Shown piece after piece: positions 1 through 13,290 of a DNA stretch of 64,000 nucleotides. A program made the translations under genes and the position numbers. The notes under the pieces were generated by a model, which did not search any database, was not told the DNA's origin, and was given only the letters and a program-made list of their open reading frames with translations. Source of the stretch: Acanthococcus lagerstroemiae (lineage: Eukaryota > Arthropoda > Insecta > Hemiptera > Eriococcidae); assembly GCA_031841125.1 (NCBI GenBank), contig CM063108.1, positions 40,790,268 through 40,854,267 on the forward strand, given 5' to 3'. Numbering within the stretch: the first letter of the stretch is position 1; every line of letters starts with the position of its first letter.

Positions 1-116
1 GACTCAATCTCAATTTTGAAAACGGATTCGAATTCTTCTCGGAAAATTGAGTATTTACCCTCAGCGCCGACGCCGTAGCCCTCCGACAATTTTGTCGCAC
101 CAAAAAAGACATGTTG

Positions 117-328
117 TAATAAACTTTAATTTAAATAGGTATATGAAAGAAATTAAATTAAAGTTTATAATTAAGTAGAATAAATAAAATGTTAAAAAAT
201 TTAAAGAAAAAAATATTGATAAAATAAATCAGATTATATTATTGATTGAAATAAAAGTAATAATTAATTTTAAATTTAAATTATTAAATAAAAATATGGA
301 TATGATGAGTAGCTGAGCAATAGCAGAA
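117..328. repeat. AT-rich insertion inside a satellite monomer
   Basis: The monomer text stops just after agacatg at about 116 and resumes at about 329 with gtatggaaaaattttc. The intervening ~210 bp is almost pure A/T and unlike any monomer. It holds an inverted pair close to its left edge, actttaatttaaat and attaaattaaagt. No coding content is seen. It could be a small MITE, a mobile AT-rich repeat or a nuclear mitochondrial fragment; I cannot tell which. Confidence 0.6.
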
Positions 329-3300
329 TGTATGGAAAAATTTTCAGAATTTGAGAAAATCACAAAATTTGGAATTAATGAGTGTTTCTTACTCAATTTT
401 TCACGCTGAGTTCGAATTCGTTGTTTCAATTTGGCGGCGACCCTCCGTTCCCGAGATACACTCAGAAAAGTTGGCACAACATTGATCAATTTGGATCAAA
501 AAATGACTCTAGCTCAATTTGGACAACGGATTCAAATTCGCCTCGAAAAATTGAGTAAGTAGCACCAGCGCCGACGCCGTAGCTCCCTGATAATTTTTTC
601 GCCCCAAAAAAGACATGAGTATAGTATGGAGAAATTTTCAAAATTAGGGAAAATTAAAAATTTCGAATTAATGAGTGTTTCTTACTCAATTTTTCACGCT
701 GACTTCAAATTCGTTGTTCCAATTTGGCGGCGACCCCCCGTTCCCGGAAACCACTAGAAAAAGTTGGGAAAATATATAAATTTGGGTCAACAAATGACTA
801 AATCTCAATTTTGACAACGGATTCAAATTCGTCTCGAAAAATGGAGTATTTACCCCCAGCGCCGACGCCGTAGCCCTCCGAAAATTTCTTCGCACCAAAA
901 AAGACATGATGTATATAGTATGTTCAAATTTTCTAAATTTGATAAAATGAAAAATTTCGAATAAATGAGTGTTTCTTAATCAATTTTTCACGCCGAGTTC
1001 GAATTCCTTTCTGAATTCGGCGGCGACCCTCCGTTCCCAAGATACACTCGAAAAAGTTGGGAAAATTGATCAATTTGGGTCAAAAAATGACTCAATCTCA
1101 ATTTTGACAACGATTCGAATTCGTCTCGAAAAATTGAGTGACTAGCCCCAGCGCCAAGGCCATAGCTCTCCGAAAATTTTTTCGCACCAAAAAAGACATG
1201 ATGTATATAAAATGTTCAAATTTTCTAAATTTGAGAAACTATAAAATTTTGAATTAATGAGTGTTTCTTACTCAATTTTTCACGCCGAGTTCGATTTCGT
1301 TGTTTAAATTTTGGCGGCGACCCTCCGTTCCCGAAATCCACTAGAAAAAGTTGGGAAAATAGATAAATTTGGTTCAACAAATGACTCAATCTCAATTTTG
1401 ACCACGAATTCGAATTTGTCTCGGAAAATTGAGTATTTACACCCAGCGCCGACGCCGTAGCCCTCCGAAAAATTTTTCGCACCAAAAAAGATATGATGTA
1501 TATAGTATGGAGAAATTTTCAAAATTTGAGAAAATCAAAAATTTCGAATTAATGAGTGTTTCTTACTCAATATTTCACGCTGAGTTCGAATTCCTTTTTT
1601 GAATTCGGCGGCGACCCTGCGTTCCTGAAATCCACTAGAAAAAGTTGGGAAAATAGATAAATTTGGGTCCAAAAATAACTCAATCTCAATTTTGACAACG
1701 GATTCAAATTCGTCTCGAAAAATTGAGTGACTAGCCCCAGCGCCGAGGCCATAGCTCTCCGAAAATTTTTCGCACCAAAAAAGACATGATGTATATAGTA
1801 TGTTCAAATTTTCTAAATTTGAGAAAACATAAAATGTTGAATTAATGAGTGTTTCTTACTCAATATTTCACGCCGAGTTCGAATTCGTTGTTCAAATTTG
1901 GCGGCGACCCTCCGTTCCCGAAATCCACTGGAAAAAGTTGGGAAAATAGATAAACTTGGGTCAACAAATGACTCAATCTCAATTTTGACCACGAATTCGA
2001 ATTTGTCTCGGAAAATTGAGTATTTACACCCAGCGCCGACGCCGTAGCCCTCCGAAAATTTTTTCGCACCAAAAAAGACATGATGTATAGTATGGAGAAA
2101 TTTTCAAAATTGAAGAAAATCAAAAATTTCGAATTAATGAGTGTTTCTTACTCAATTTTTCACGCCGAGTTCGATTTCGTTGTTCAAATTCGGCGGCGAC
2201 CCTCCGTTCCCGAGATACACTCGAAGAAGTTGGGAACCTTGAACAATTTGGGTCGAAAAATGACTCAATCTCAATTTGGACAACGGATTCAAATTCGTCT
2301 CGAAAAATGGAGTATTTACACCCAGCGCCGACGCCGTAGCCCTCCGAAAATTTTTTCGCACCAAAAAAGACATGATGTATATAGTATGTTCAAATTTTCT
2401 AAATTTGAGAAAATCAAAAATTTCGAATAAATGAGTGTTTCTTACTCAATTTTTCACGCCGAGTTCGAATTCGTGGTTCAAATTTGGCGGCGATCCTACG
2501 TTCCCGGAAACCACTAGAAAAAGTTGGGAAAATAAACAAAATTGGGTCAACAAATGACTCAATCTCAATTTTGCCAACGGATTCAAATTCGTCTCGAAAA
2601 ATGGAGTATTTACCCCCAGCGCCGACGCCGTAGCTCTCCGAAAATTATCTCGCCCCAAAAAGACATGATGTATATAGTATGGAGAAATGTTCAAAATTTG
2701 AGAAGATCAAAAAGTTTGAATGAATGAGTGTTTCTTACTCAATATTTCACGCTGAGTTCGAATTCTTTCTTTGAATTTGGCGGCGACCCCCCGTTCCCAA
2801 TATACACTCGAAAAAGTTGGGAAAATTGATCAATTTGGGTCCAAAAATGACTCAATCTCAATTTTGACAACGGATTCAAACTCGTCTCGAAAAATGGAGT
2901 ATTTACCCCCAGCGCCGACGCCGTAGCCCTCCGAAAATTTTTTCGCACCAAAAAAGACATGATGTATATAAAATGTTCAAATTTTCAAAATTTGAGAAAC
3001 TATAAAATTTTGAATTAATGAGTGTTTCTTACTCAATTTTTCACGCCGAGTTCGATTTCGTTGTTTAAATTTTGGCGGCGACCCTCCGTTCCCGAAATCC
3101 ACTAGAAAAAGTTGGGAACCTTGATCAATTTGGGTCGAAAAATGACTCAATCTCAATTTGGACAACGGATTCAAATTCGTCTCGAAAAATTGAGTGACTA
3201 GCCCCAGCGCCGAGGCCATAGCTCTCCGAAAATTTTTTCGCACCAAAAAAGACATGATGTATATAGTATGTTCAAATTTTCTAAATTTGAGAAAATCGAA

Positions 3301-3879
3301 AGTTTCGAATAAATGAGTGTTTCTTACTCAATTTTTCACGCCGAGTTCGAATTCGTTGTTCAAATTTGGCGGCGATCCTACGTTCCCGGAAACCACTAGA
3401 AAAAGTTGGGAAAATAGATAAATTTGGTTCAACAAATGACTCAATCTCAATTTTGACCACGAATTCGAATTTGTCTCGGAAAATTGAGTATTTACACCCA
3501 GCGCCGACGCCGTAGCCCTCCGAAAAATTTTTCGCACCAAAAAAGATATGATGTATATAGTATGGAGAAATTTTCAAAATTTGAGAAAATCAAAAATTTC
3601 GAATTAATGAGTGTTTCTTACTCAATATTTCACGCTGAGTTCGAATTCCTCTTTTGAATTCGGCGGCTACCCTCCGTTCACAATATACACTCGAAAAAGT
3701 TGAGAAAATTGATCAATTTGGGTCCAAAAATGACTCAATCTCAATTTTGACAACGGATCCAAATTCGACTCGAAAAATTGAGTGACTAGCCCCAGCGCCG
3801 AGGCCATAGGCTCTCCGAAAATTTTTTCGCACCAAAAAAGACATGATGTATATAGTATGTTCAAATTTTCTAAATTTGA

Positions 3880-5123
3880 GAAAATCAAAAATTTCGAAAT
3901 GATGAGTGTTTCTTACTCAATTTTTCACGCTGAGTTCGAATTCGTTGTTTCAATTTGGCGGCGACCCTCCGTTCCCGAGATACACTCAGAAAAGTTGGCA
4001 CAATTGATCAATTTGGATCAAAAAATGACTCTAGCTCAATTTGGACAACGGATTCAAATTCGCCTCGAAAAATTGAGTAAGTAGCACCAGCGCCGACGCC
4101 GTAGCTCCCTGATAATTTTTTCGCCCCAAAAAAGACATGAGTATAGTATGGAGAAATTTTCAAAATTAGAGAAAATTAAAAATTTCGAATTAATGAGTGT
4201 TTCTTACTCAATTTTTCACGCCGAGTTTTATTTCGTTGTTTAAATTTTGGCGGCGACCCTCCGTTCCCGAAATCCACTAGAAAAAGTTGGGAAAATAGAT
4301 AAATTTGGGTCAACAAATGACTCAATCTCAATTTTGCCAACGGATTCAAATTCGTCTCGAAAAATGGAGTATTTACCCCCAGCGCCGACGCCGTAGCCCT
4401 CCGAAAATTTTTTCGCACCAAAAAAGACATGATGTATATAGTATGTTCAAATTTTCTAAATTTGAGAAAATCAAAAATTTTGAATGAATGAGTGTTTCTT
4501 ACTCAATATTTCATGCTGAGTTCGAATTCGTTGTTCAAATTTGGCGGCGATCCTACGTTCCCGGAAACCACTAGAAAAAGTTGGGAAAATAGATAAATTT
4601 GGTTCAACAAATGACTCAATCTCAATTTTGACCACGAATTCGAATTTGTCTCGGAAAATTGAGTATTTACACCCAGCGCCGACGCCGTAGCCCTCCGAAA
4701 AATTTTTCGCACCAAAAAAGATATGATGTATATAGTATGGAGAAATTTTCAAAATTTGAGAAAATCAAAAATTTCGAATTAATGAGTGTTTCTTACTCAA
4801 TATTTCACGCTGAGTTCGATTTCCTCTTTTGATTCGGCGGCGACCCTCCGTTCACAATATACACTCGAAAAAGTTGGGAAAATTGATCAATTTGGGTCCA
4901 AAAATGACTCAATCTCAATTTTGACAACGGATCCAAATTCGACTCGAAAAATTGAGTGACTAGCCCCAGCGCCGAGGCCATAGCTCTCCGAAAATTTTTT
5001 CGCACCAAAAAAGACATGATGTATATAGTATGTTCAAATTTTCTAAATTTGAGAAAATCAATAATTTCGAATTAATGAGTGTTTCTTACTCAATTTTTCA
5101 CGCCGAGTTCGAATTCGTTGTTC
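3880..5123. repeat. Higher-order satellite block, copy A (pairs with 7,113-8,356)
   Basis: This block of about four monomers recurs at a constant offset of 3,233 bp (close to 11 monomers) at 7,113-8,356. The two copies agree almost base for base, including private variants such as cgagttttatttcg and the shortened cctcttttgattcgg. The match degrades at 5,124, where copy A enters a deletion-rich stretch. Confidence 0.85.
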
Positions 5124-6838
5124 AATTTGGCGGCGATCCTACGTTCCCGGAAACACTAGAAAAAGTTGGGAAAATAGATAAATTTGGTTCAACAAATGAC
5201 TCAATCTCAATTTGACACGATTCGAATTTGTCTCGGAAAATTGAGTATTACCCCAGCGCCGAGGCCGTAGCCCTCCGAAAATTTTTCGCACCAAAAAGAC
5301 ATGATGTATAGTATGGAGAAATTTTCAAAATTGAAGAAAATCAAAAATTTCGAATTAATGAGTGTTTCTTACTCAATTTTTCACGCCGAGTTCGATTTCG
5401 TTGTTCAAATTCGGCGGCGACCCTCCGTTCCCAGAATAAATTGGTTCAACAAATGACTCAATCTCAATTTGACACGATTCAATTGTCTCGAAAATTGAGT
5501 ATACCCCAGCGCCGAGCCTAGCCTCCGAAAATTTTTCGCACCAAAAAGAATGATGTATATAGTATGAATTTTCAAATTGAGAAAATCAAAAATTTCGAAT
5601 AATGAGTGTTTCTTACTCAATTTTTCACGCGAGTTCGATTCTTTTATTGGCGGCGACCTCGTTCCAAACACTGAAAAAGTTGGAAATGATAATTTGGGTC
5701 AAAAATGACCAATCTCAATTTTGCAACGGATTCAAATTCGCTCGAAATGAGTATACCCAGCGCCGAGCCTAGCTCTCGAAAATTTTCGCCCCAAAAAGAC
5801 ATGATGTATATAGTATGAAATTTCAAATTTGAGATCAAAAATTCGAATAATGAGTGTTTCTTACTCAATTTTCACGCGAGTTCGAATTCTTTTAATTTGG
5901 CGGCGACCTCGTTCCCAGAACACTAAAAAGTTGGGAAAATTGATAATTTGGTCAAAAATGACTCAATCTCAATTTTGACACGATTCAATTGTCTCGAAAT
6001 TGAGTTACACCAGCGCCGAGCCTAGCCTCGAAAATTTTTTCGCACCAAAAAAGACATGATGTATATAAAGAAATTTTCAAATTGAGAAATAAAATTTGAA
6101 TTAATGAGTGTTTCTTACTCAATTTTTCACGCCGAGTTCGATTTCGTTGTTAAATTTGGCGGCGACCCTCCGTTCCGAATCACTGAAAAGTTGGGAACCT
6201 TGACATTTGGGTCGAAAAATGACTCAATCTCAATTTGGACAACGGATTCAAATTCGTCTCGAAAAATTGAGTGACTAGCCCAGCGCCGAGGCCATAGCTC
6301 TCCGAAAATTTTTTCGCACCAAAAAAGACATGAGTAAATTCTAAATTGAAATCAAATTGAAAATGTGTTTTTAAATTTCAGCGATTCGAATTGTTGTTCA
6401 TTGGATCCTCGTCGGAACACTAGAAAAAGTTGGGAATGTAATTTGTAACAAGACAATCTCATTGCACGGATCAATTGTCTCGAAAATGAGTATTTACCGC
6501 GCGAGTAGCTCCCGAATTTCGCCAAAGATGTGTATATTATGGAGAATTTCAATTAGAATCAAAAATTCGAAAAAGTGGATCTTACAATTATTTCCGCTGA
6601 TTCGTTTCCATTTCAATTGGCACGGATCCCCGTTCCAAATACATGAAAACCTGGCGAGACATTGATCAATTTGGCGTCCAAAAATTTTCACCAAATTTTG
6701 ACAAGTGATCAAATTCGTTCAGAAAAATTAATTGGACATAGCCCACGCGAGGCCATAGCTTCCGTAAATTTTTTCGCGCACAAATGTGAATGATATGAAG
6801 GGTTAATATTTCCAGTAAAACTAGAAAAATTTTGATTT
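5124..6838. repeat. Deletion-decayed satellite monomers, block 1
   Basis: The anchor word lies at about 5,359, 5,603, 5,852 and 6,106. The spacing is therefore 244-254 bp rather than 293. The missing bases are scattered single and double losses spread through otherwise recognisable monomer text, for example acgccgagttc reduced to acgcgagttc. Decay is deepest at 6,330-6,830, and a clean monomer resumes abruptly at 6,841. Confidence 0.8.
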
Positions 6839-7112
6839 CATGAGTGTTTCTTACTCAATTTTTCACGCCGAGTTCGATTTCGTTGTTTAAATTTTGGCGG
6901 CGACCCTCCGTTCCCGAAATCCACTAGAAAAAGTTGGGAACCTTGATCAATTTGGGTCGAAAAATGACTCAATCTCAATTTGGACAACGGATTCAAATTC
7001 GTCTCGAAAAATTGAGTGACTAGCCCCAGCGCCGAGGCCATAGCTCTCCGAAAATTTTTTCGCACCAAAAAAGACATGATGTATATAGTATGTTCAAATT
7101 TTCTAAATTTGA

Positions 7113-8356
7113 GAAAATCAAAAATTTCGAAATGATGAGTGTTTCTTACTCAATTTTTCACGCTGAGTTCGAATTCGTTGTTTCAATTTGGCGGCGACCC
7201 TCCGTTCCCGAGATACACTCAGAAAAGTTGGCACAATTGATCAATTTGGATCAAAAAATGACTCTAGCTCAATTTGGACAACGGATTCAAATTCGCCTCG
7301 AAAAATTGAGTAAGTAGCACCAGCGCCGACGCCGTAGCTCCCTGATAATTTTTTCGCCCCAAAAAAGACATGAGTATAGTATGGAGAAATTTTCAAAATT
7401 AGAGAAAATTAAAAATTTCGAATTAATGAGTGTTTCTTACTCAATTTTTCACGCCGAGTTTTATTTCGTTGTTTAAATTTTGGCGGCGACCCTCCGTTCC
7501 CGAAATCCACTAGAAAAAGTTGGGAAAATAGATAAATTTGGGTCAACAAATGACTCAATCTCAATTTTGCCAACGGATTCAAATTCGTCTCGAAAAATGG
7601 AGTATTTACCCCCAGCGCCGACGCCGTAGCCCTCCGAAAATTTTTTCGCACCAAAAAAGACATGATGTATATAGTATGTTCAAATTTTCTAAATTTGAGA
7701 AAATCAAAAATTTTGAATGAATGAGTGTTTCTTACTCAATATTTCATGCTGAGTTCGAATTCGTTGTTCAAATTTGGCGGCGATCCTACGTTCCCGGAAA
7801 CCACTAGAAAAAGTTGGGAAAATAGATAAATTTGGTTCAACAAATGACTCAATCTCAATTTTGACCACGAATTCGAATTTGTCTCGGAAAATTGAGTATT
7901 TACACCCAGCGCCGACGCCGTAGCCCTCCGAAAAATTTTTCGCACCAAAAAAGATATGATGTATATAGTATGGAGAAATTTTCAAAATTTGAGAAAATCA
8001 AAAATTTCGAATTAATGAGTGTTTCTTACTCAATATTTCACGCTGAGTTCGATTTCCTCTTTTGATTCGGCGGCGACCCTCCGTTCACAATATACACTCG
8101 AAAAAGTTGGGAAAATTGATCAATTTGGGTCCAAAAATGACTCAATCTCAATTTTGACAACGGATCCAAATTCGACTCGAAAAATTGAGTGACTAGCCCC
8201 AGCGCCGAGGCCATAGCTCTCCGAAAATTTTTTCGCACCAAAAAAGACATGATGTATATAGTATGTTCAAATTTTCTAAATTTGAGAAAATCAATAATTT
8301 CGAATTAATGAGTGTTTCTTACTCAATTTTTCACGCCGAGTTCGAATTCGTTGTTC
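7113..8356. repeat. Higher-order satellite block, copy B
   Basis: Near-identical to 3,880-5,123 at an offset of 3,233 bp. Immediately upstream, 6,842-7,112 matches 3,020-3,290 at an offset of 3,822 bp, so the two monomers at 3,291-3,880 are absent from this copy. That is consistent with unequal exchange. Confidence 0.85.
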
Positions 8357-8542
8357 AAATTTGGCGGCGATCCTACGTTCCCGGAAACCACTAGAAAAAG
8401 TTGGGAAAATAGATAAATTTGGTTCAACAAATGACTCAATCTCAATTTTGACCACGAATTCGAATTTGTCTCGGAAAATTGAGTATTTACACCCAGCGCC
8501 GACGCCGTAGCCCTCCGAAAATTTTTTCGCACCAAAAAAGAC

Positions 8543-9615
8543 ATGATGTATAGTATGGAGAAATTTCAAATGAAGAAATCAAAATTTCGAATTAATGAGT
8601 GTTTCTTACTCAATTTTTCACGCCGAGTTCGATTTCGTTGTTCAAATTCGGCGGCGACCCTCCGTTCCCGAGATACACTCGAAGAAGTTGGGAACCTTGA
8701 ACAATTTGGGTCGAAAAATGACTCAATCTCAATTTGGACAACGGATTCAAATTCGTCTCGAAAAATTGAGTGACTAGCCCCAGCGCCGAGGCCATAGCTC
8801 TCCGAAAATTTTTTCGCACCAAAAAAGACATGATGTATATAGTATGTTCAAATTTTCTAAATTTGAGAAAATCAAAAATTTCGAATAAATGAGTGTTTCT
8901 TACTCAATTTTTCACGCCGAGTTCGAATTCGTTGTTCAAATTTGGCGGCGATCCTACGTTCCCGGAAACCACTAGAAAAAGTTGGGAAAATAGATAAATT
9001 TGGGTCAACAAATGACGCAATCTCAATTTTGCCAACGGATTCAAATTCGTCTCGAAAAATGGAGTATTTACCCCCAGCGCCGACGCCGTAGCTCTCCGAA
9101 AATTATCTCGCCCCAAAAAGACATGATGTATATAGTATGGAGAAATGTTCAAAATTTGAGAAGATCAAAAAGTTTGAATGAATGAGTGTTTCTTACTCAA
9201 TATTTCACGCTGAGTTCGAATTCTTTCTTTGAATTTGGCGGCGACCCCCCGTTCCCAATATACACTCGAAAAAGTTGGGAAAATTGATCAATTTGGGTAC
9301 AAAAATGACTCAATCTCAATTTTGACAACGGATTCAAACTCGTCTCGAAAAATGGAGTATTTACCCCCAGCGCCGACGCCGTAGCCCTCCGAAAATTTTT
9401 TCGCACCAAAAAAGACATGATGTATATAAAATGTTCAAATTTTCAAAATTTGAGAAACTATAAAATTTTGAATTAATGAGTGTTTCTTACTCAATTTTTC
9501 ACGCCGAGTTCGATTTCGTTGTTTAAATTTTGGCGGCGACCCTCCGTTCCCGAAATCCACTAGAAAAAGTTGGGAACCTTGATCAATTTGGGTCGAAAAA
9601 TGACTCAATCTCAAT
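8543..9615. repeat. Higher-order satellite block pairing with 2,085-3,157
   Basis: Three to four monomers here match 2,085-3,157 at a constant offset of 6,458 bp (close to 22 monomers), with only scattered differences. The identity ends at about 9,617, where a second deletion-rich stretch begins. Confidence 0.8.
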
Positions 9616-9617
9616 TT

Positions 9618-10790
9618 TGGACAACGGAATTCTAAATGCTCTCCGATCCTCGAAAAAAGAATTGTTAGTGAACTAGCTCTCCCACGCGACCGATGCGCCT
9701 CTAGCTCTCGAGTGAAAATTTTTTCGACCAAAAAATGACTGATATAGTATTCAATTTTCAAATTTGAAAATTCGTTCGAATAAATGAGTGTTTCTTACCA
9801 CACGCCGAGTCGATATCTTCGTCAAATTTGTCTCGTTCCCGAAACAAAAAAGTTGAAAATAGATCAAATTTGGTCAACAAATATCAATTCAATGTTTTAC
9901 TCAATTTTTCGATTTGTCTCGAAATTCGTTTTACACAGCGCGACCCTAGCTTCCGAAAATTTCCACAAAAAGTTGAATATGATAATATGGCAGAAATTTC
10001 AATAATTTGAGACAACAATCAAATTTCGAAAATGAGTGTTTCTTACCAATCACGCGAGTCGAAGTTCCTCATTTTGATTCGCACCCCGAAAAAACACTCG
10101 AAAAAGTTGGAAAATTGTCAAATTTGGAAATCCAAAAAATGATTTTTCTTACTCAATTTTCGACACGATTCAATTCGACTCGAAAATTGAGTGACTGCCC
10201 CAGCGCCGAGGCCATACTCTCCGAAAATTTTTCGCACAAAAAGACATGATTTAGTATGTTCAAATTTTCTAAATTTGAGAAATCAAAAATTTCGAAAATG
10301 AGTTTTCTTACTCAATTTCACGCGAGTTCGAATTCGTTGTTTCAATTTGCGCGCTCCGTTCCCGAGATAACTCAGAAAGTTGGAAATTGATCAATTTGGA
10401 AAAAAATACTTTCGCTTCAATTTGGACACGATCAAATTCCCTCGAAAATTTGGTAAGTAGCACCAGCGCCACGCCGTAGCTCCCTGATATATAATTTTTC
10501 GCCAAAAAAGACTGATAAGTAGAGAATTTCAAATTGGAAATTAAAAATTTCGATAATGATGTTCTTACCATTTTCACGCGGTTATTTCTGTTAATTGGCG
10601 GCGACCTCGTTCCCGATCCATGAAAATGTTGGAATAATAATTTGGTTCAACAAATACTCAACTCATTGACAATTCGAATTGTCTGGAAATTGAGTATACA
10701 CGCGCGAGCGACCGAAATTTTGCACAAAAAGACATGATGTATAGATGAAAATTTCAAATAGGAAATCAAAATTTCGAATTAATGAGTGTT
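9618..10790. repeat. Deletion-decayed satellite monomers, block 2
   Basis: The monomers at 9,618-10,780 show the same pattern of scattered base losses, with anchor spacings of roughly 230-265 bp, and some short inserted words near 9,628-9,720. Clean monomer text returns at about 10,782. Confidence 0.75.
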
Positions 10791-12532
10791 TCTTACTCAA
10801 TATTTCACGCTGAGTTCGAATTCCTTTTTTGAATTCGGCGGCGACCCTCCGTTCCCGAAATCCACTAGAAAAAGTTAGGAAAATAGATAAATTTGGGTCA
10901 AGAAAAGACTCAATCTCAATTTTGACCACGGATTCGAATTCGTCTCGGAAAACTGAGTATTTACACCCAGCGCCGACGCCGTAGCCCTCCGAAAATTTTT
11001 CGCACCAATAAAGACATGATGTATAGTATGGAGAAATTTTCAAAATTAGAGAAAATTAAAAATTTCGAATTAATGAGTGTTTCTTACTCAATTTTTCACG
11101 CTGACTTCAAATTCGTTGTTCCAATTTGGCGGCGACCCCCCGTTCCCGGAAACCACTAGAAAAAGTTGGGAAAATAGATAAATTTGGGTCAACAAATGAC
11201 TCAATCTCAATTTTGCCAACGGATTCAAATTCGTCTCGAAAAATGGAGTATTTACCCCCAGCGCCGACGCCGTAGCCCTCCGAAAATTTTTTCGCACCAA
11301 AAAAGACATGATGTATATAGTATGTTCAAATTTTCTAAATTTGAGAAAATCAAAAATTTTGAATGAATGAGTGTTTCTTACTCAATATTTCATGCTGAGT
11401 TCGAATTCGTTGTTCAAATTTGGCGGCGATCCTACGTTCCCGGAAACCACTAGAAAAAGTTGGGAAAATAGATAAATTTGGTTCAACAAATGACTCAATC
11501 TCAATTTTGACCACGAATTCGAATTTGTCTCGGAAAATTGAGTATTTACACCCAGCGCCGACGCCGTAGCCCTCCGAAAATTTCTTCGCACCAAAAAAGA
11601 CATGATGTATATAGTATGTTCAAATTTTCTAAATTTGAGAAAATCAATAATTTCGAATTAATGAGTGTTTCTTACTCAATTTTTCACGCCGAGTTCGAAT
11701 TCGTTGTTCAAATTTGGCGGCGACCCCCCGTTCCCGGAAACCACTAGAAAAAGTTGGGAAAATAGATAAATTTGGGTCAACAAATGACTCAATCTCAATT
11801 TTAACAACGGATTCAAATTCGTCTCAAACAATGAAGTGTTTACCCCCAGCGCCGACGCCGTAGCCCTCCGAAAATTTTTTCGCACCAAAAAAGACATGAT
11901 GTATAGTATGGAAAGATTTTCAAAATTTGAGAAAATCAAAAATTTTGAATGAATGAGTGTTTCTTATTCAATATTTCACGCTGAGTTCGAATTCCTTTTT
12001 TGAATTCGGGCGGCGACCCTCCGTTCCCAAGCTACACTCGAAAAAGTTGGGAAAATAGATAAATTTGGGTCAAAAAATGACCCAATCTCAATTTTGAAAA
12101 CGGATTCGAATTCTTCTCGGAAAATTGAGTATTTACCCTCAGCGCCGACGCCGTAGCTCTCCGAAAATTATTTCGCCCTAAAAAGACATGGTGTATAGTA
12201 TGGAGAAATTTTCAAAATTTGAGAAAATCAAAAATTTCGAATTAATGAGTGTTTCTTACTCAATTTTTCACGCCGAGTTCGAATTCCTTTTTTGAATTCG
12301 GCGGCGACCCTCCGTTCCCAAGATACACTCGAAAAAGTTGGGAAAATTGATCAATTTGTGTCCAAAAATGACTCGATCTCAATTTTGACAACGGATTCAA
12401 ATTCGTCTCGAAAAATTGAGTGACTAGCCCCAGCGCCGAGGCCATAGCTCTCCGAAAATTTTTTCGCACCAAAAAAGACATGATGTATATAGTATGTTCA
12501 AATTTTCTAAATTTGAGAACATCAAAAATTTC

Positions 12533-13290
12533 GAAAAATGTTGTTTCTAAACTCAATTTTTCACGCGAGTTCGAAAATCGTTGTTAACAAATTTGGCGGC
12601 GATCCTACGTTCCGAATCACTGAAAAAGTTGGGAAAAATGATAATTTGGGTTCAACAAATGACTCAATCTCAATTTTGACCACGATTCGAATTTGTCTCG
12701 GAAAATTGGTATTTACACACCAGAGCCGACGCGTAAGCCCTCGAAAATTTTTTCAGAAACAAAAATCAAAAGACATATTTTAGGATTATGTATGTGAGAA
12801 ATTTTCAAAATTGAAGAAAATCAAAAATTCGAATTAATGAGTGTTTCTTACTCAGTTTTCAACCTGAGGTTCGATTCGTGTTCAAATTCGGCGCGACCTC
12901 CGTTCCGAGAACACTCGAAGAAGTTGGGAACTTGAACAATTTGGGTCGAAAAATGACTCAATCTCAATTTGGACAACGATTCAAATTCGTCTCGAAATAT
13001 TGAGTGACATAGCCCATGCCGAGGCCATAGCTCTCCGAAAATTTTTTCGCACCAAAAAAGACATGATGTATATAGTATGTTCAAATTTTCTAAATTTGAG
13101 AAAATCAAAAATTTGAATAAATGATGTTTCTTACTCAATTTTTCACCCGAGTTCGAATTCTTTCAAATTTGGCGGCGATCCTACGTTCCCGAAACATAGA
13201 AAAAGTTGGAAAATATAATTGGTCAACAATGACGCAATTCAATTTGAAACGATTCAAATCGTCTCGAAAATGAGTTACCCCAGCGCCGAC
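12533..13290. repeat. Deletion-decayed satellite monomers, block 3
   Basis: A third, milder block of dispersed losses and a few insertions lies at 12,533-13,290. Clean monomers follow to the end of the array. Confidence 0.65.

Noticed and set aside
117..328. Nuclear mitochondrial insertion
   Set aside because: AT content fits, but I could not place any mitochondrial gene in it with confidence.
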